Shown: in pieces, positions 1 to 8,667 of the stretch
Layout of the letters: every line of letters begins with the position of its first letter
Position numbering within the stretch: the stretch's first letter is position 1
IMG/VR virus record: IMGVR_UViG_3300025107_000012
Coordinates: 1 to 26,141 of that record
Length of the DNA stretch: 26,141 nt
Strand: one strand, 5' to 3'
Source: a virus
Notes under the pieces: model-generated
The model's input: the letters and a program-made list of their open reading frames with translations, nothing else
Told to the model about the DNA's origin: nothing
The model's database searches: none
Made by a program: the position numbers and the translations under genes

Positions 1-2636
1 AGTCCTGATTGTGACGTTGTATTATCAAATAGTTTTGCAACACCTCTTACCCCAATCATTCCCTGTGTAATTGATGAATCTAGTGTAATAAACCCAGAAT
101 TAATATCTAAACCACAATGCTGCGTTGAATTAGTCATATTTTTTAAAGTTAAAACCCCAGAAAAATCTGTAAAATGTACTGTTGCTAAACAACTATTAAT
201 ATCAACTATAGGAGAATCTATACCATTTGACCCTACACAATTAACAAAACTAAAACGTCGATCAGCTTGTTGTCGAAATTGTATGTTGCCCATTAGATGA
301 CAATTTATTATATTAGCATCACCACCAGAAGCGCATAAACCAGTAATTTCTGAAAGATGTGAATTGTGTATATTCATTCTTCCGCCACAAATACCTGAAA
401 CACTAACATCGTAAATATTAGCCCCTGTTGTTATACAACCTTCTCCTAGAATTATACTAGTTGAATCTCTATCCTCACCACGAATATTAATAAAACTGAC
501 ATCATCATTATCTACTAAAATAAGTTGCCCTATAACAAATAATGTATCAAACCCTCTAGTTTCAATAATTATAAGAGCATCTAGTAAATTGTTTACTGGG
601 TAAGAAGAAGTACCTATAGGGTAACTTATACCTGCTTGTCCATTATCTATATCTATAGTAACTCCTCCACCGAAACTTGCATATTGAATCTCTGCTCCTA
701 TTTCTTGCCCAACAGAATAAGCTATGTTACTCTGATTCATTAATCCTTCTACATTTAAGGACGTAAGACTAGTGGAATTATTTACAAAAATCCCTGCTCC
801 GGACAAAATAAAATTACCTGCTGTAACACTAGAAGCTAATTCAAGACCACCGGCAGATAGTAAAAATTTAAAATCTATTGGCTGTGTGCAGTTATTAATC
901 TTTATATGTCCGCAAAAATTTCTAAAATTCATATCTGTGCTAGAACCGTCAAAATCAACTATCGTGATTGGAATTGTATCAGTAGGCAATGATACACAAT
1001 CTAAAACATTTATAAACCCTGAAAATAGGGGTGAAATACGTATAGTTCCCATCAATTGACAATTACTAACAGTTAATACTGCGTTAACTGGTATAGGTGT
1101 TTCTCCTGCAATATCTTTTAATTTACAATTAAAAAACCCCCTAATTCCTTGCTCAACCCCCGTACAATACGCATTAAATACTTCACAATTAATTGCAAAA
1201 CTACCTACCTCAAATGTAAATATAGTATACTGATTACTATCACCATATAATTTGTAACCATTTATAAATACAGAATTTGAAAAAGTATAACTAGAAAAAA
1301 AATATAAAACCTTAAACCCTTGAATAGTTGCTATGGTTAGTGCGTCTGTTAAATTATTAACTGGATAGGCTACAGTACCAACAGGATAGACTGTACCTGA
1401 ATAGTCTGATGCTGTATTTATTGACACCTTTCCGTCAAAAGCAGCTAATTTTAAAGAAGCAGCAACAGTATTTACACCAGTAAAAGGGATTAATTCAGTA
1501 TTTAATACTGCCGACGAAATTGTATATTTACTCATCAGCCCTTCAGAAATAACTATAGCACCATCTGTACTATTATCCTCTAACATACCCACACCACGAA
1601 GCATTATAGTACCACTAACAATAGTATCCTGCAAAATAATAGCACCAGAATTTAAATCTATAGATATACCTTCAGGTCCGCTTTTATTAACTATCTCTAA
1701 AGCCCCATTATATCCTCTAACCCCCAATGATTGACCAGCCCCTCCCATATCTATAGTTGGTGGATTTTCTGAATTTGTACTACCGCTCCAACAATCCATA
1801 AAAAGAGCGTCAGCATTACCACCTAGGAATATAGTACCTGAACTAAGAAGACATTGCCAAACAAAGCCATTAACATAATATAAATCACCAATAACTCTAC
1901 TTAAAGTAATAGTATTTCCACCATCTAAAACTCCAGTAATAGAACAAGTTTGAAACTTAGAATTAGTAACAGTAGCTTCGTCTAAAATAGTAATAGTAGT
2001 TAAAATTTGATCTTGGCCTATCAGTAACATATTAGAAATAACATCATCTACACCAAGTGTTATATTTCCAATTATGTATAGAGAAGAAAAACCTCTTTCT
2101 TGTGCTATCTGCATAGCATCAGTAATATTATTAACTGGATAAGCAGCAGTACCTATTGGATACTCTATACCAGAGTTAGAACTAAGAACATCTACAACTA
2201 CCCGCTCAGCATACTCCATACGTTTAACTGCTGCAATCTCTGACTCTGCTCGAACAAGTTCAGATGCCGGAGGAGTTATATAAAGCTTAATTGCTTGAGT
2301 TCTTGTGCTTGTATCAAAAACATCAGGGTCAATGTCCGCATTATCTGTAATAGCCTCGCCTTTTACTTCTATAAGTATATTTTCATCGTAAGGTATTATC
2401 CTAACACCGTCTAACAAAGTGACATAACGGGGGGTGTATTTACCACCCCCCTTATAGTCATTACCATCAGCCTTCATAAAAGGAGACCATTTTCTAGAAG
2501 ACTCGTCGGTGCGTCTCCAGTAACGATATTCCCTATAAATATCCTCTATCCAGTGAAATGTTTCTACTCCTGACGCTAAATAGATACGCCTATTTGGACC
2601 GTCCCAACTAGATACTACTGGATTTGATACACTCAT
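1..2636 (-). CDS. Long beta-helix virion structural or fibre protein, 3' end cut by window edge
   Basis: An open frame runs on the minus strand from an ATG at 2636 (upstream AAGGT as a weak ribosome site) to position 1 with no stop, giving at least 878 residues. The N-terminal 160 or so residues are not repetitive. After that the protein consists of modules of about 255 residues, each opening with a YPxGTxxYPVNN signature followed by DA and a GF pair. Two modules are complete and a third is incomplete. Each also carries a late segment of the RGVxxLxDN or SGAGIFVNN type. The short alternating hydrophobic strands with many Gly, Asn and Thr turns resemble right-handed parallel beta-helix proteins of phage fibres and spikes. 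It is the last gene of the structural run and follows the 491-residue structural gene by 31 nt. The fibre or receptor-binding role is inferred; another surface structural protein is possible. Confidence 0.8.
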   Translation of the reverse strand, partial: MSVSNPVVSSWDGPNRRIYLASGVETFHWIEDIYREYRYWRRTDESSRKWSPFMKADGNDYKGGGKYTPRYVTLLDGVRIIPYDENILIEVKGEAITDNADIDPDVFDTSTRTQAIKLYITPPASELVRAESEIAAVKRMEYAERVVVDVLSSNSGIEYPIGTAAYPVNNITDAMQIAQERGFSSLYIIGNITLGVDDVISNMLLIGQDQILTTITILDEATVTNSKFQTCSITGVLDGGNTITLSRVIGDLYYVNGFVWQCLLSSGTIFLGGNADALFMDCWSGSTNSENPPTIDMGGAGQSLGVRGYNGALEIVNKSGPEGISIDLNSGAIILQDTIVSGTIMLRGVGMLEDNSTDGAIVISEGLMSKYTISSAVLNTELIPFTGVNTVAASLKLAAFDGKVSINTASDYSGTVYPVGTVAYPVNNLTDALTIATIQGFKVLYFFSSYTFSNSVFINGYKLYGDSNQYTIFTFEVGSFAINCEVFNAYCTGVEQGIRGFFNCKLKDIAGETPIPVNAVLTVSNCQLMGTIRISPLFSGFINVLDCVSLPTDTIPITIVDFDGSSTDMNFRNFCGHIKINNCTQPIDFKFLLSAGGLELASSVTAGNFILSGAGIFVNNSTSLTSLNVEGLMNQSNIAYSVGQEIGAEIQYASFGGGVTIDIDNGQAGISYPIGTSSYPVNNLLDALIIIETRGFDTLFVIGQLILVDNDDVSFINIRGEDRDSTSIILGEGCITTGANIYDVSVSGICGGRMNIHNSHLSEITGLCASGGDANIINCHLMGNIQFRQQADRRFSFVNCVGSNGIDSPIVDINSCLATVHFTDFSGVLTLKNMTNSTQHCGLDINSGFITLDSSITQGMIGVRGVAKLFDNTTSQSG
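588..2162 (-). repeat. Three tandem protein-level repeats in the long fibre-like gene
   Basis: Three matching 36-base stretches lie at 2127-2162, 1353-1388 and 588-623. On the minus strand they encode YPIGTAAYPVNN, YPVGTVAYPVNN and YPIGTSSYPVNN. The spacings are 774 and 765 nt, both whole numbers of codons (258 and 255). The similarity continues into the following helix (DAMQIA, DALTIA, DALIII, then GF). The DNA copies share only patches of identity, so this is an old internal duplication of a protein module rather than a recent DNA repeat. Confidence 0.85.
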
Positions 2637-2667
2637 CTGTTTACCTTATTACTTTATTTAAAACAAA

Positions 2668-4143
2668 TTATGCATTATTCTCTACACCAGGAGCACAAGC
2701 GAAAGCTACTGTTGCTGATTGAGTAATTGTATAAAGTGTCTTAGCTTGAGTCGCCCCACCATCGCCTTCACAAAGAAAAACACAGTTTTTATTAGTATTA
2801 GCTGTACCACCTACTGTGTCGCCTGTATAGTCAAACGTGAAAATAATCTTATTGGAAACATCAGCAGTAGAAGCCATGCCTTTAACTTCTACTGCTTGAT
2901 CATCCTGTACTGTAATGGCCCCTGATGTATTGTAGTCCGCAGCAAAAAATGAGTGGTACCATGCTTGAACATCTGACTTAGCAGCAGAACCAATATCTGC
3001 CTCAACAGAAACAGAGAATGAGTAAGTTTTAAGGTTTCCACTATCATCTGTAAAAACAATTCTCTGCTGGTCAGCGGTTGGGACGTTATATAGATAAAGA
3101 CCTAACGTATCAGCCCCTGATCTTGTTACAACTTTACCAGCAGCATTGTATGAGTACCAGGTATTAACCCTCTTACCATTAGTAACAGTCTCTGTTCCAA
3201 AATCAATATCATTATCTGTCTGAGAAAGAGCATCCAGAAAAGCCACCATCTGATCAAGATTTCCTGTACCACTATTTGTAAGAATCCAAGTAAAATCACC
3301 AGCAGCCTCAACAAACTCATCTCTATTAACTGGCGATGCTAATTTTTCTAAATGCATACCTGTCCATGGGGCAATTTGAGCACCACCATAAACATCTACT
3401 AGAGCATAATCACCTGTTGTAAGATGAACGCTTTCGTTAACAGCAAAACCAGTAGAATACCCACCAAGTTCCGCAATACCAAGATCGGTAGTAGTTACTT
3501 TACGATCATAGTTGTTTCCAAATGTACGTACCGACACCGCTTGATAAGTTCTAGTATCAAAATCACCAGCTGTAGTGTCGGATGGAGTATTTCCAGTATC
3601 TCCATAAACCTGTACAGCCTCATCTATCTGTCCTGGTTTGGCATAATCATAAGGGGCTCCGCCAGCTGATAGTTGGTAATATGGCTGTGAGGCAACTTCA
3701 ATGTTAGACAAGCCTTTATTACCGAAATAAATACGGTCAATTCCTTGATTAGTAGCATACTCAGTCCAACCTGAACCACGAATAATAGCACGGTCTGCAG
3801 TAGAAGCCGGCTTACGTGAGTTAATAAAGTTATAAGCACCACCGAATTTGAATGTACCAGAAGTCCAACGGTTGAACTTACGAAGTTCTTCATTTGATGC
3901 CCTTTCTTGGTTTTCAAAAGCATAAATAGCCTCGAACTTGATGCCAAGAGTTTCATCAAGTGGGTTATCCTCCAACCCACTACCAAGATCTACTTGAGTA
4001 AGCTCTTGTTTAGTAATGAATTCAATTGTACCGCTTACTGTATCAAAAAAGACGTTGCCTGTTGGCGTATCACTCCTTGATCCAGAAGACGTAACTAGGA
4101 GGGTATCATAGTTACTTAGGTCGATTAATGTTGCTGTCGCCAT
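2668..4143 (-). CDS. Virion structural protein, 491 residues, function unknown
   Basis: The ATG start follows GGAGATGTAAAA, and the stop of the upstream gene is 2 nt away, so the two are probably translated together. The 491-residue product is rich in Gly, Thr, Asp and short beta strands, has no signal peptide or membrane segment, and shows no catalytic motif. Its composition, its size and its place between the 729-residue structural gene and the long beta-helix gene point to a virion component such as a tail, fibre or appendage protein. I recognise no specific family. The last 90 or so residues include a Gly/Thr-rich stretch (DYTGDTVGGTANTNKN) that looks like a separate beta domain. Confidence 0.75.
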   Translation of the reverse strand: MATATLIDLSNYDTLLVTSSGSRSDTPTGNVFFDTVSGTIEFITKQELTQVDLGSGLEDNPLDETLGIKFEAIYAFENQERASNEELRKFNRWTSGTFKFGGAYNFINSRKPASTADRAIIRGSGWTEYATNQGIDRIYFGNKGLSNIEVASQPYYQLSAGGAPYDYAKPGQIDEAVQVYGDTGNTPSDTTAGDFDTRTYQAVSVRTFGNNYDRKVTTTDLGIAELGGYSTGFAVNESVHLTTGDYALVDVYGGAQIAPWTGMHLEKLASPVNRDEFVEAAGDFTWILTNSGTGNLDQMVAFLDALSQTDNDIDFGTETVTNGKRVNTWYSYNAAGKVVTRSGADTLGLYLYNVPTADQQRIVFTDDSGNLKTYSFSVSVEADIGSAAKSDVQAWYHSFFAADYNTSGAITVQDDQAVEVKGMASTADVSNKIIFTFDYTGDTVGGTANTNKNCVFLCEGDGGATQAKTLYTITQSATVAFACAPGVENNA

Positions 4144-4145
4144 TT

Positions 4146-4514
4146 TTACATCTCCTTAGATATAAGTTTAATAAGTTTATCAGAAAGTCGTTCATTCTCT
4201 TCCCGAACCGTTTGTAGCGTTCTTTCATAATTACCTATAACCTCTTCATATCTTCTCCGAGTATCTTTTCTACCAAATTTAATACCCTCATTGAACGCTA
4301 TTAATTCAAATTCTCTCGCAAAATCTAAAATCTTAAAAACCTCTTCCTCTGTAAGTTCACTAGGAAGTTCAAAAAGATCTTCACTAGTTATATTCTTCCT
4401 TACTTTCCACATACTATTTCCTTTACTGTCACTATACTGCGTAACATGCGCATGTTGTAAATGCACTAAATCATTGTTAACAACAGGCTCTACTTTTTTT
4501 ATTTCTGTTTCCAT
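4146..4514 (-). CDS. Small charged coiled-coil protein, function unknown
   Basis: A 122-residue protein starts at an ATG preceded by AAAGGAG with 8 nt spacing. It is charged and has no membrane segment. From about residue 83 to the end it reads as an amphipathic helix (RRRYEEVIGNYERTL, then ENERLSDKLIKL) likely to form a coiled coil. It lies 13 nt after the 729-residue structural gene and 2 nt before the 491-residue one, so it is in the structural operon. A chaperone or linker for neighbouring virion proteins would fit, but nothing in the sequence shows this. Confidence 0.7.
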   Translation of the reverse strand: METEIKKVEPVVNNDLVHLQHAHVTQYSDSKGNSMWKVRKNITSEDLFELPSELTEEEVFKILDFAREFELIAFNEGIKFGRKDTRRRYEEVIGNYERTLQTVREENERLSDKLIKLISKEM

Positions 4515-4527
4515 TATTACTTCTCCT

Positions 4528-6717
4528 TTACATGTTTGTATCTACTATTAAATTAGCATAAAAATCACCATTACTTGTAGGCATTGTATATTGTTGCCCA
4601 AACTCTACATAACCTTCTTTCATTACTTGTATATAAATTAAATTATCTGCTTGTCCATTATAAACAAAAGTAGATGAATCATGTGTTTCTATTCCGTCCA
4701 ATTCAGTACCAAAATCAGGTGGTGCAGATTCATAATCATATATTCTTATTTCAGCTCCAACAAGCGTAACATTTGCTGATATGGTTAAAGATACTCCTAC
4801 ATAAGGAGACCAAGTATTTCCGGAATCATCAGTAAAAAAGTCTACATTACCACTACTAAAATTAGTAATAAATACACCTTTTGAATTACTACGCTCTGTA
4901 TAAAAACCAGAAGTACCAAGATATAAAGCTCTTACTTGGCTAGCACGGCCCCATTCATGTATTATTTCACCAGAGGCAGATAAAGATGTTTGAGAGGTTA
5001 GTGCTGCTAAGTAGTCATATATTACTTGCATTGTTTTATTATTACCGTCTACCCACATACTAAAATTTTGTTGGGTAGAGTCTGTGTAAGACGCAGACCA
5101 AGTTCCAGCTGTTCCACCGGTTCTACTAATGGATTCTCCATTAGAAAAGTTATTAGAATCTCTAGTACTTAGATGTACTGTACCAGCAACTGAATCCCCG
5201 TCTACTATTTCTGTAACCACACCATCGGCACCAGAAGTTTCTCCAGTAATTACCATACCTATTTGTAAAGACCCAGTACCTCCTGTATAATCTATAATAC
5301 AAGATGTATTTGTATCTTTATACCAGACAATACCACTACCATCAGAAAGAGCTGTAGCTTGTGACGAAGCAACAATATTACTATCTAAATTTAATACAAT
5401 AACATTATCAAAAGCCTCATTTGATACTAAGGTAGATATAAAAGGAGTATACCCCCAACAATCTATTCTTATAGCGTGTCCACCATAAGTAGTGGTGGCT
5501 GAATTTGTTAGATGTTTTTTATATGTAAAAACACCATTAGCAATACCATTACTATTAGTGTAAGTTTCTAAAACTAGATCTGCTAAAATAGTGTTTTCAT
5601 AAACTACAACAACTGTATTAATAATTATACTTCCGCCTGAATCTTTTACAATAACATCAACACTTCTTTGATCATATACACCATTAGAAGTAGATGTTAA
5701 CCAACTAAAATCTGAATAAGTAGTAGCAGACCAAATAGGATTTATTACATACCATGTTTTATTTGAATTAATAACAAGCAGTGCTAGATTATTGACAAAT
5801 ACTATATCTTTTGTTGTTAAAGTTTCAGTAGTAGTACTACCATTAGCTGTAGTTAAACCAGCAGTTTGAGTAAGAACCAAACCATCTATAACAGTGTTAG
5901 CGTCTATACGAATAAGCTCGTTAGCACCAGATCTACCAGATATAACGCAATCATATAAAAATGATCCAAAAAACACTGAGCCGTAGGAATTATTTAAAAA
6001 TTTAGTATTACGATAAATTACAGATGACCCAGAGGCATTTTCGTAGAATAAAGTTTTAACCTGTGACCATAATAAAGAGTCAACAATTTCACCTTTTGCC
6101 CCTGAAAGAAACTGTATGGATGGCTCACCATCTGTATTTTGTGTATGAACACAAATACCACCACTTAAAGGAGTACTTCCTACCTCTCTCAAATACCCCA
6201 TATCAAAACGAGCATTATTTTTTACTAAAAAACCTTGTGTTGAACCACCATCATAGGTATCTGCAGCTTCTCCAGCACCCATATAAAGTCCAGCAAGGTC
6301 TGTTCCATTACCTATATTAAGAATACCAGTCCATTCATATAAACCAGACCTGGCATTAAGAGCAATACCTGTATTAGCACCACCTGTTTCTAAATCATCC
6401 ATATCATATGGAACATGTATAGTATCACTAGAAACAGGATTAGCACCCCAATCCCTATGAACTGTTAGAATCCTAGTAGTACCTGTTCCTGCCGACTCAG
6501 AAATACACATACGTCTTTGTACAGTTCCAGCTATATTAATTAAAATAAGCCTACCTACATAGTTTGGATACTTAGTACCAAGAAACCCGGTATTTAAAAC
6601 AGACAAAGTGTTAGATATAATTACAGTATTATTGCCTGTCTGTTGAGACTGTGAACCAAGAGTCTCTGTCATAAGATAAGTTAAAACTGTGCATGGTTTT
6701 CCTGCAGTTATTCCCAT
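4528..6717 (-). CDS. Large beta-rich virion structural protein, 729 residues
   Basis: The ATG start is preceded by GGAG at 6 nt. The 729-residue product is rich in Thr, Ser, Asn and Gly. Residues 100-330 or so contain many short strands and resemble a beta-helix or beta-solenoid with hypervariable surface. Around residues 480-540 a segment of the type TGETSGADGVVTEI, followed by GTVHLS and FSNGESIS, resembles small beta repeats found in phage structural proteins. The last 100 residues (ANVTLVGAEIRIYDYE, later VMKEGYVEF) resemble immunoglobulin-like beta-sandwich domains common in phage appendages. No enzyme motif was seen. A tail or head fibre or surface protein is likely, but the exact role is unknown. 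Confidence 0.75.
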   Translation of the reverse strand: MGITAGKPCTVLTYLMTETLGSQSQQTGNNTVIISNTLSVLNTGFLGTKYPNYVGRLILINIAGTVQRRMCISESAGTGTTRILTVHRDWGANPVSSDTIHVPYDMDDLETGGANTGIALNARSGLYEWTGILNIGNGTDLAGLYMGAGEAADTYDGGSTQGFLVKNNARFDMGYLREVGSTPLSGGICVHTQNTDGEPSIQFLSGAKGEIVDSLLWSQVKTLFYENASGSSVIYRNTKFLNNSYGSVFFGSFLYDCVISGRSGANELIRIDANTVIDGLVLTQTAGLTTANGSTTTETLTTKDIVFVNNLALLVINSNKTWYVINPIWSATTYSDFSWLTSTSNGVYDQRSVDVIVKDSGGSIIINTVVVVYENTILADLVLETYTNSNGIANGVFTYKKHLTNSATTTYGGHAIRIDCWGYTPFISTLVSNEAFDNVIVLNLDSNIVASSQATALSDGSGIVWYKDTNTSCIIDYTGGTGSLQIGMVITGETSGADGVVTEIVDGDSVAGTVHLSTRDSNNFSNGESISRTGGTAGTWSASYTDSTQQNFSMWVDGNNKTMQVIYDYLAALTSQTSLSASGEIIHEWGRASQVRALYLGTSGFYTERSNSKGVFITNFSSGNVDFFTDDSGNTWSPYVGVSLTISANVTLVGAEIRIYDYESAPPDFGTELDGIETHDSSTFVYNGQADNLIYIQVMKEGYVEFGQQYTMPTSNGDFYANLIVDTNM

Positions 6718-6757
6718 TAATTACTCCAAATAACAGTATAAACACATAGTTGCATAA

Positions 6758-6955
6758 CTACCCAACTGGATTAGGAAAAGCCACCAAACTTGGTTTAAGT
6801 ATAGTTGCATTTATCCCAATAGAACTTATAGTAACTTCGGCCTTTAAGTTTTTATTACCAACCTCCTCTGAATATAAACTTGGGTGGCATACAGCTACAG
6901 CATCCGGATCACCTCTAAAATCATAACCAGCCCAGGCAAAGTATAGAATATTCAT
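6758..6955 (-). CDS. Small protein of unknown function, coupled to the upstream gene
   Basis: The 65-residue frame begins at an ATG that shares one base with the stop of the upstream gene (TAATG at 6953-6957), a typical arrangement for translational coupling. The product begins MNILYFAWAGYDF and has a beta-like second half (AEVTISSIGINATILKP). It has no recognisable domain. Its place inside the structural operon suggests a small virion component. The coupling is the main reason to call it real. Confidence 0.6.
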   Translation of the reverse strand: MNILYFAWAGYDFRGDPDAVAVCHPSLYSEEVGNKNLKAEVTISSIGINATILKPSLVAFPNPVG

Positions 6956-7500
6956 TAAAAAGGGCCTCCTATTTTATATGGGGCCTTATCGTTGGTACTT
7001 CTATAGTGAGCGTAAACTATTCCTGAAATAGTAGTATTACCCCAATCAGGATCATCATCATTCTTTATTCTAGTAATAATATAATCTGTAGCTCTTTTTG
7101 GAACATTTCTAGCAATTTGAGATAGAGTAGCATCATTATCACCACGTATAACATCCTCTATACTTAAATTATAATGCCTATTTTGTTTTATTAATGCATA
7201 AAAATTATCTAAATTAATATCAGTAGAACTAACCAAAACTTCTTCAGTAGAAGTAATAAAACCATCAGACATAGCATAACATATATAACTACCTTCCTCA
7301 GGAATACTCAGTACAGTCTTATATATACCAGAAACAACTGTAGATTCTGAAAGATAACCATTAATTGCTGGATTAAGTTGGGTATCATCTATGTTTCTTA
7401 CATCATAGGTTACTATTGCATCAGAAACCAAACTGCCTGTAGCCTCATCTAATAACATTGCTGTTATAGGAAAGTTTTCTGATACACCAACCTTTATCAC
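6955..7500 (-). CDS. Virion-associated protein with an N-terminal Ig-like beta domain
   Basis: The 181-residue frame starts at GTG (7500), supported by AGAGGT about 5 nt upstream; no ATG nearby has a comparable site. Residues 1-95 form a beta-sandwich-like domain with the pattern VTYDVRNIDD, later VSGIYKTVLSIPEEGSY, as in immunoglobulin-like or carboxypeptidase-regulatory-like domains of phage structural proteins. The C-terminal 80 residues are more polar and end in PYKIGGPF. It lies between two small structural genes, 27 nt after the upstream one and overlapping the downstream one by a base. A surface or fibre-base role is inferred. Confidence 0.7.
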   Translation of the reverse strand: MIKVGVSENFPITAMLLDEATGSLVSDAIVTYDVRNIDDTQLNPAINGYLSESTVVSGIYKTVLSIPEEGSYICYAMSDGFITSTEEVLVSSTDINLDNFYALIKQNRHYNLSIEDVIRGDNDATLSQIARNVPKRATDYIITRIKNDDDPDWGNTTISGIVYAHYRSTNDKAPYKIGGPF

Positions 7501-7527
7501 TGTTACCTCTTATATAAAAATGTAAAA

Positions 7528-7797
7528 CTAAACAACATCCAATTGATAGTTTACAGTTAAATTATCATCCGCCGTAGGGTATATGTATATAAATGTTATT
7601 TCATTACTTCTTGTCTGTTTAAAATCGTTTGGAGATATTAATAATTGGCCATTATACGATATATTTATTCTATCTACTTTATAATTGTAACCTGTTGTGT
7701 ATACCTGATTAGTTCCATCTTTAACTCCTATCAACTCCTCAGAAACAAGCACAGATGTAACGGATGTATTTAATGACGGCTTCCTAAGTACAATCAT
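7528..7797 (-). CDS. Small beta-rich phage structural protein, 89 residues
   Basis: The ATG start follows TAGGATATTTTAAT. The product contains the pattern ELIGVKDGTNQVYTT, then INISYNGQLLISPNDF, then NEITFIYIYPTADDNL. This matches a small beta domain repeatedly seen in phage tail and fibre proteins (a GxxDGxNxxFxT strand, a VYxNGxxLxxGxDY turn, then an ITF strand). That assignment is from memory of the family, not from a search. Its neighbours are structural genes, so a minor virion protein is likely. Confidence 0.7.
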   Translation of the reverse strand: MIVLRKPSLNTSVTSVLVSEELIGVKDGTNQVYTTGYNYKVDRINISYNGQLLISPNDFKQTRSNEITFIYIYPTADDNLTVNYQLDVV

Positions 7798-7843
7798 ATT
7801 AAAATATCCTAAACTATTTACAATTATTTAATGTCTATAAACA

Positions 7844-8308
7844 TTATCTAGAAACAGTAAGATCTTGTATTCTTTTTCTTAAAATTCTACACAAACTATC
7901 TTTTCCTGCTCTAGGTGAAGCTTCTTGTAAAGCGTACTTTAAAAGCTTTAGATCAGTCATATTTGGCAATATATCTCTGGCCTGCCTAACCGATAACTGT
8001 ACAATATCCTCCACTTCCATATTTTTTGGTGATATACTTTTAGCCCTATTAGCAGCAGTAGTAGTGGCTATTACTTTATCAGCCTCCTGTTTTTCTGCTT
8101 CAGAAGTACCTAGCACTATTTCCCATTTATTTTTATCTGTTAATTTAACTGTTTTTAACCACGCTATAAAATCCTCACCCTCAGGAAGCGCATACTTCTT
8201 ACCATACTGCTCATACAACTCATCCAAAGATACTGTAGCGCCCGGGCCAATTGCCCTTTTCATAGCATGTGTCCACATTGAACTTTTATTTTTTATATAA
8301 CCTTTCAT
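7844..8308 (-). CDS. Conserved-looking phage protein of unknown function, 154 residues
   Basis: The ATG start has AAAAGGAGAAGTTAA directly upstream, a strong ribosome site. The soluble product has a compact N-terminal part with the patterns PGATVSLDELYEQYGKKY and EDFIAWLKTVKL, then a linker rich in Ala, Lys and Glu, and a C-terminal helical part (VEDIVQLSVRQARDILP, later RAGKDSLCRILRKRIQDL). It lacks metal-binding clusters, nucleotide-binding loops and membrane segments. Its position just after the capsid block suggests a role in head completion or virion assembly, but I do not recognise the function. Confidence 0.7.
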   Translation of the reverse strand: MKGYIKNKSSMWTHAMKRAIGPGATVSLDELYEQYGKKYALPEGEDFIAWLKTVKLTDKNKWEIVLGTSEAEKQEADKVIATTTAANRAKSISPKNMEVEDIVQLSVRQARDILPNMTDLKLLKYALQEASPRAGKDSLCRILRKRIQDLTVSR

Positions 8309-8352
8309 TTAACTTCTCCTTTTCTTTTTTGTTTTATTAAATAACCTTGTCC

Positions 8353-8667
8353 TTAATCTACCTTTTTATATCTATCAAATCTATCTATTATAAAATGTAA
8401 TAAATTTGACATTCTGTGAATAATTAAACCATAAAACAGCCAATTAAAATATCCATATACACCCGTTAAATACAAAACAGATAAAGCAACACCTACCCAT
8501 ACAGACAAACAGTAACCGCAATCAAAAAGTTTATGTAAAAAATTAAAAAATTTTCTAGCTCTTCTATTAAAAAAATACCCCCTTACCGGGCTAAAAAATT
8601 CAGACTTTGTAAGTAATTCAGTTATAGCCTCAACTAATATAATCCCTAAAATAAATTTAGTTAACAT
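8353..8667 (-). CDS. DUF1360-like small membrane protein
   Basis: A 104-residue protein with hydrophobic segments near residues 3-18, 53-68 and 72-86. The central motif FDCGYCLSVWVGV matches the signature of the DUF1360 family (CxxCLSVWV next to a membrane helix), found in phages and in some bacterial membrane proteins. The biochemical role of the family is not established. The ATG at 8667 overlaps the 3' end of the Vsr-like endonuclease gene by 11 nt, and its ribosome site (AGGGAA) lies inside that gene. Expression is thus probably coupled to the endonuclease gene or to read-through of the terminator behind the capsid gene. Confidence 0.7.
   Translation of the reverse strand: MLTKFILGIILVEAITELLTKSEFFSPVRGYFFNRRARKFFNFLHKLFDCGYCLSVWVGVALSVLYLTGVYGYFNWLFYGLIIHRMSNLLHFIIDRFDRYKKVD

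Noticed and set aside
772-1059. A 95-residue open frame on the plus strand
   Set aside because: It lies entirely antisense to the long fibre-like gene, whose uninterrupted frame and repeats are clear. It has no ribosome site and low-information composition.
3624-3986. A 120-residue minus-strand frame inside the 491-residue structural gene
   Set aside because: It is a shifted frame of the same strand with no ribosome site and an implausible composition. The surrounding frame has a strong start site and a beta-rich virion-like product.
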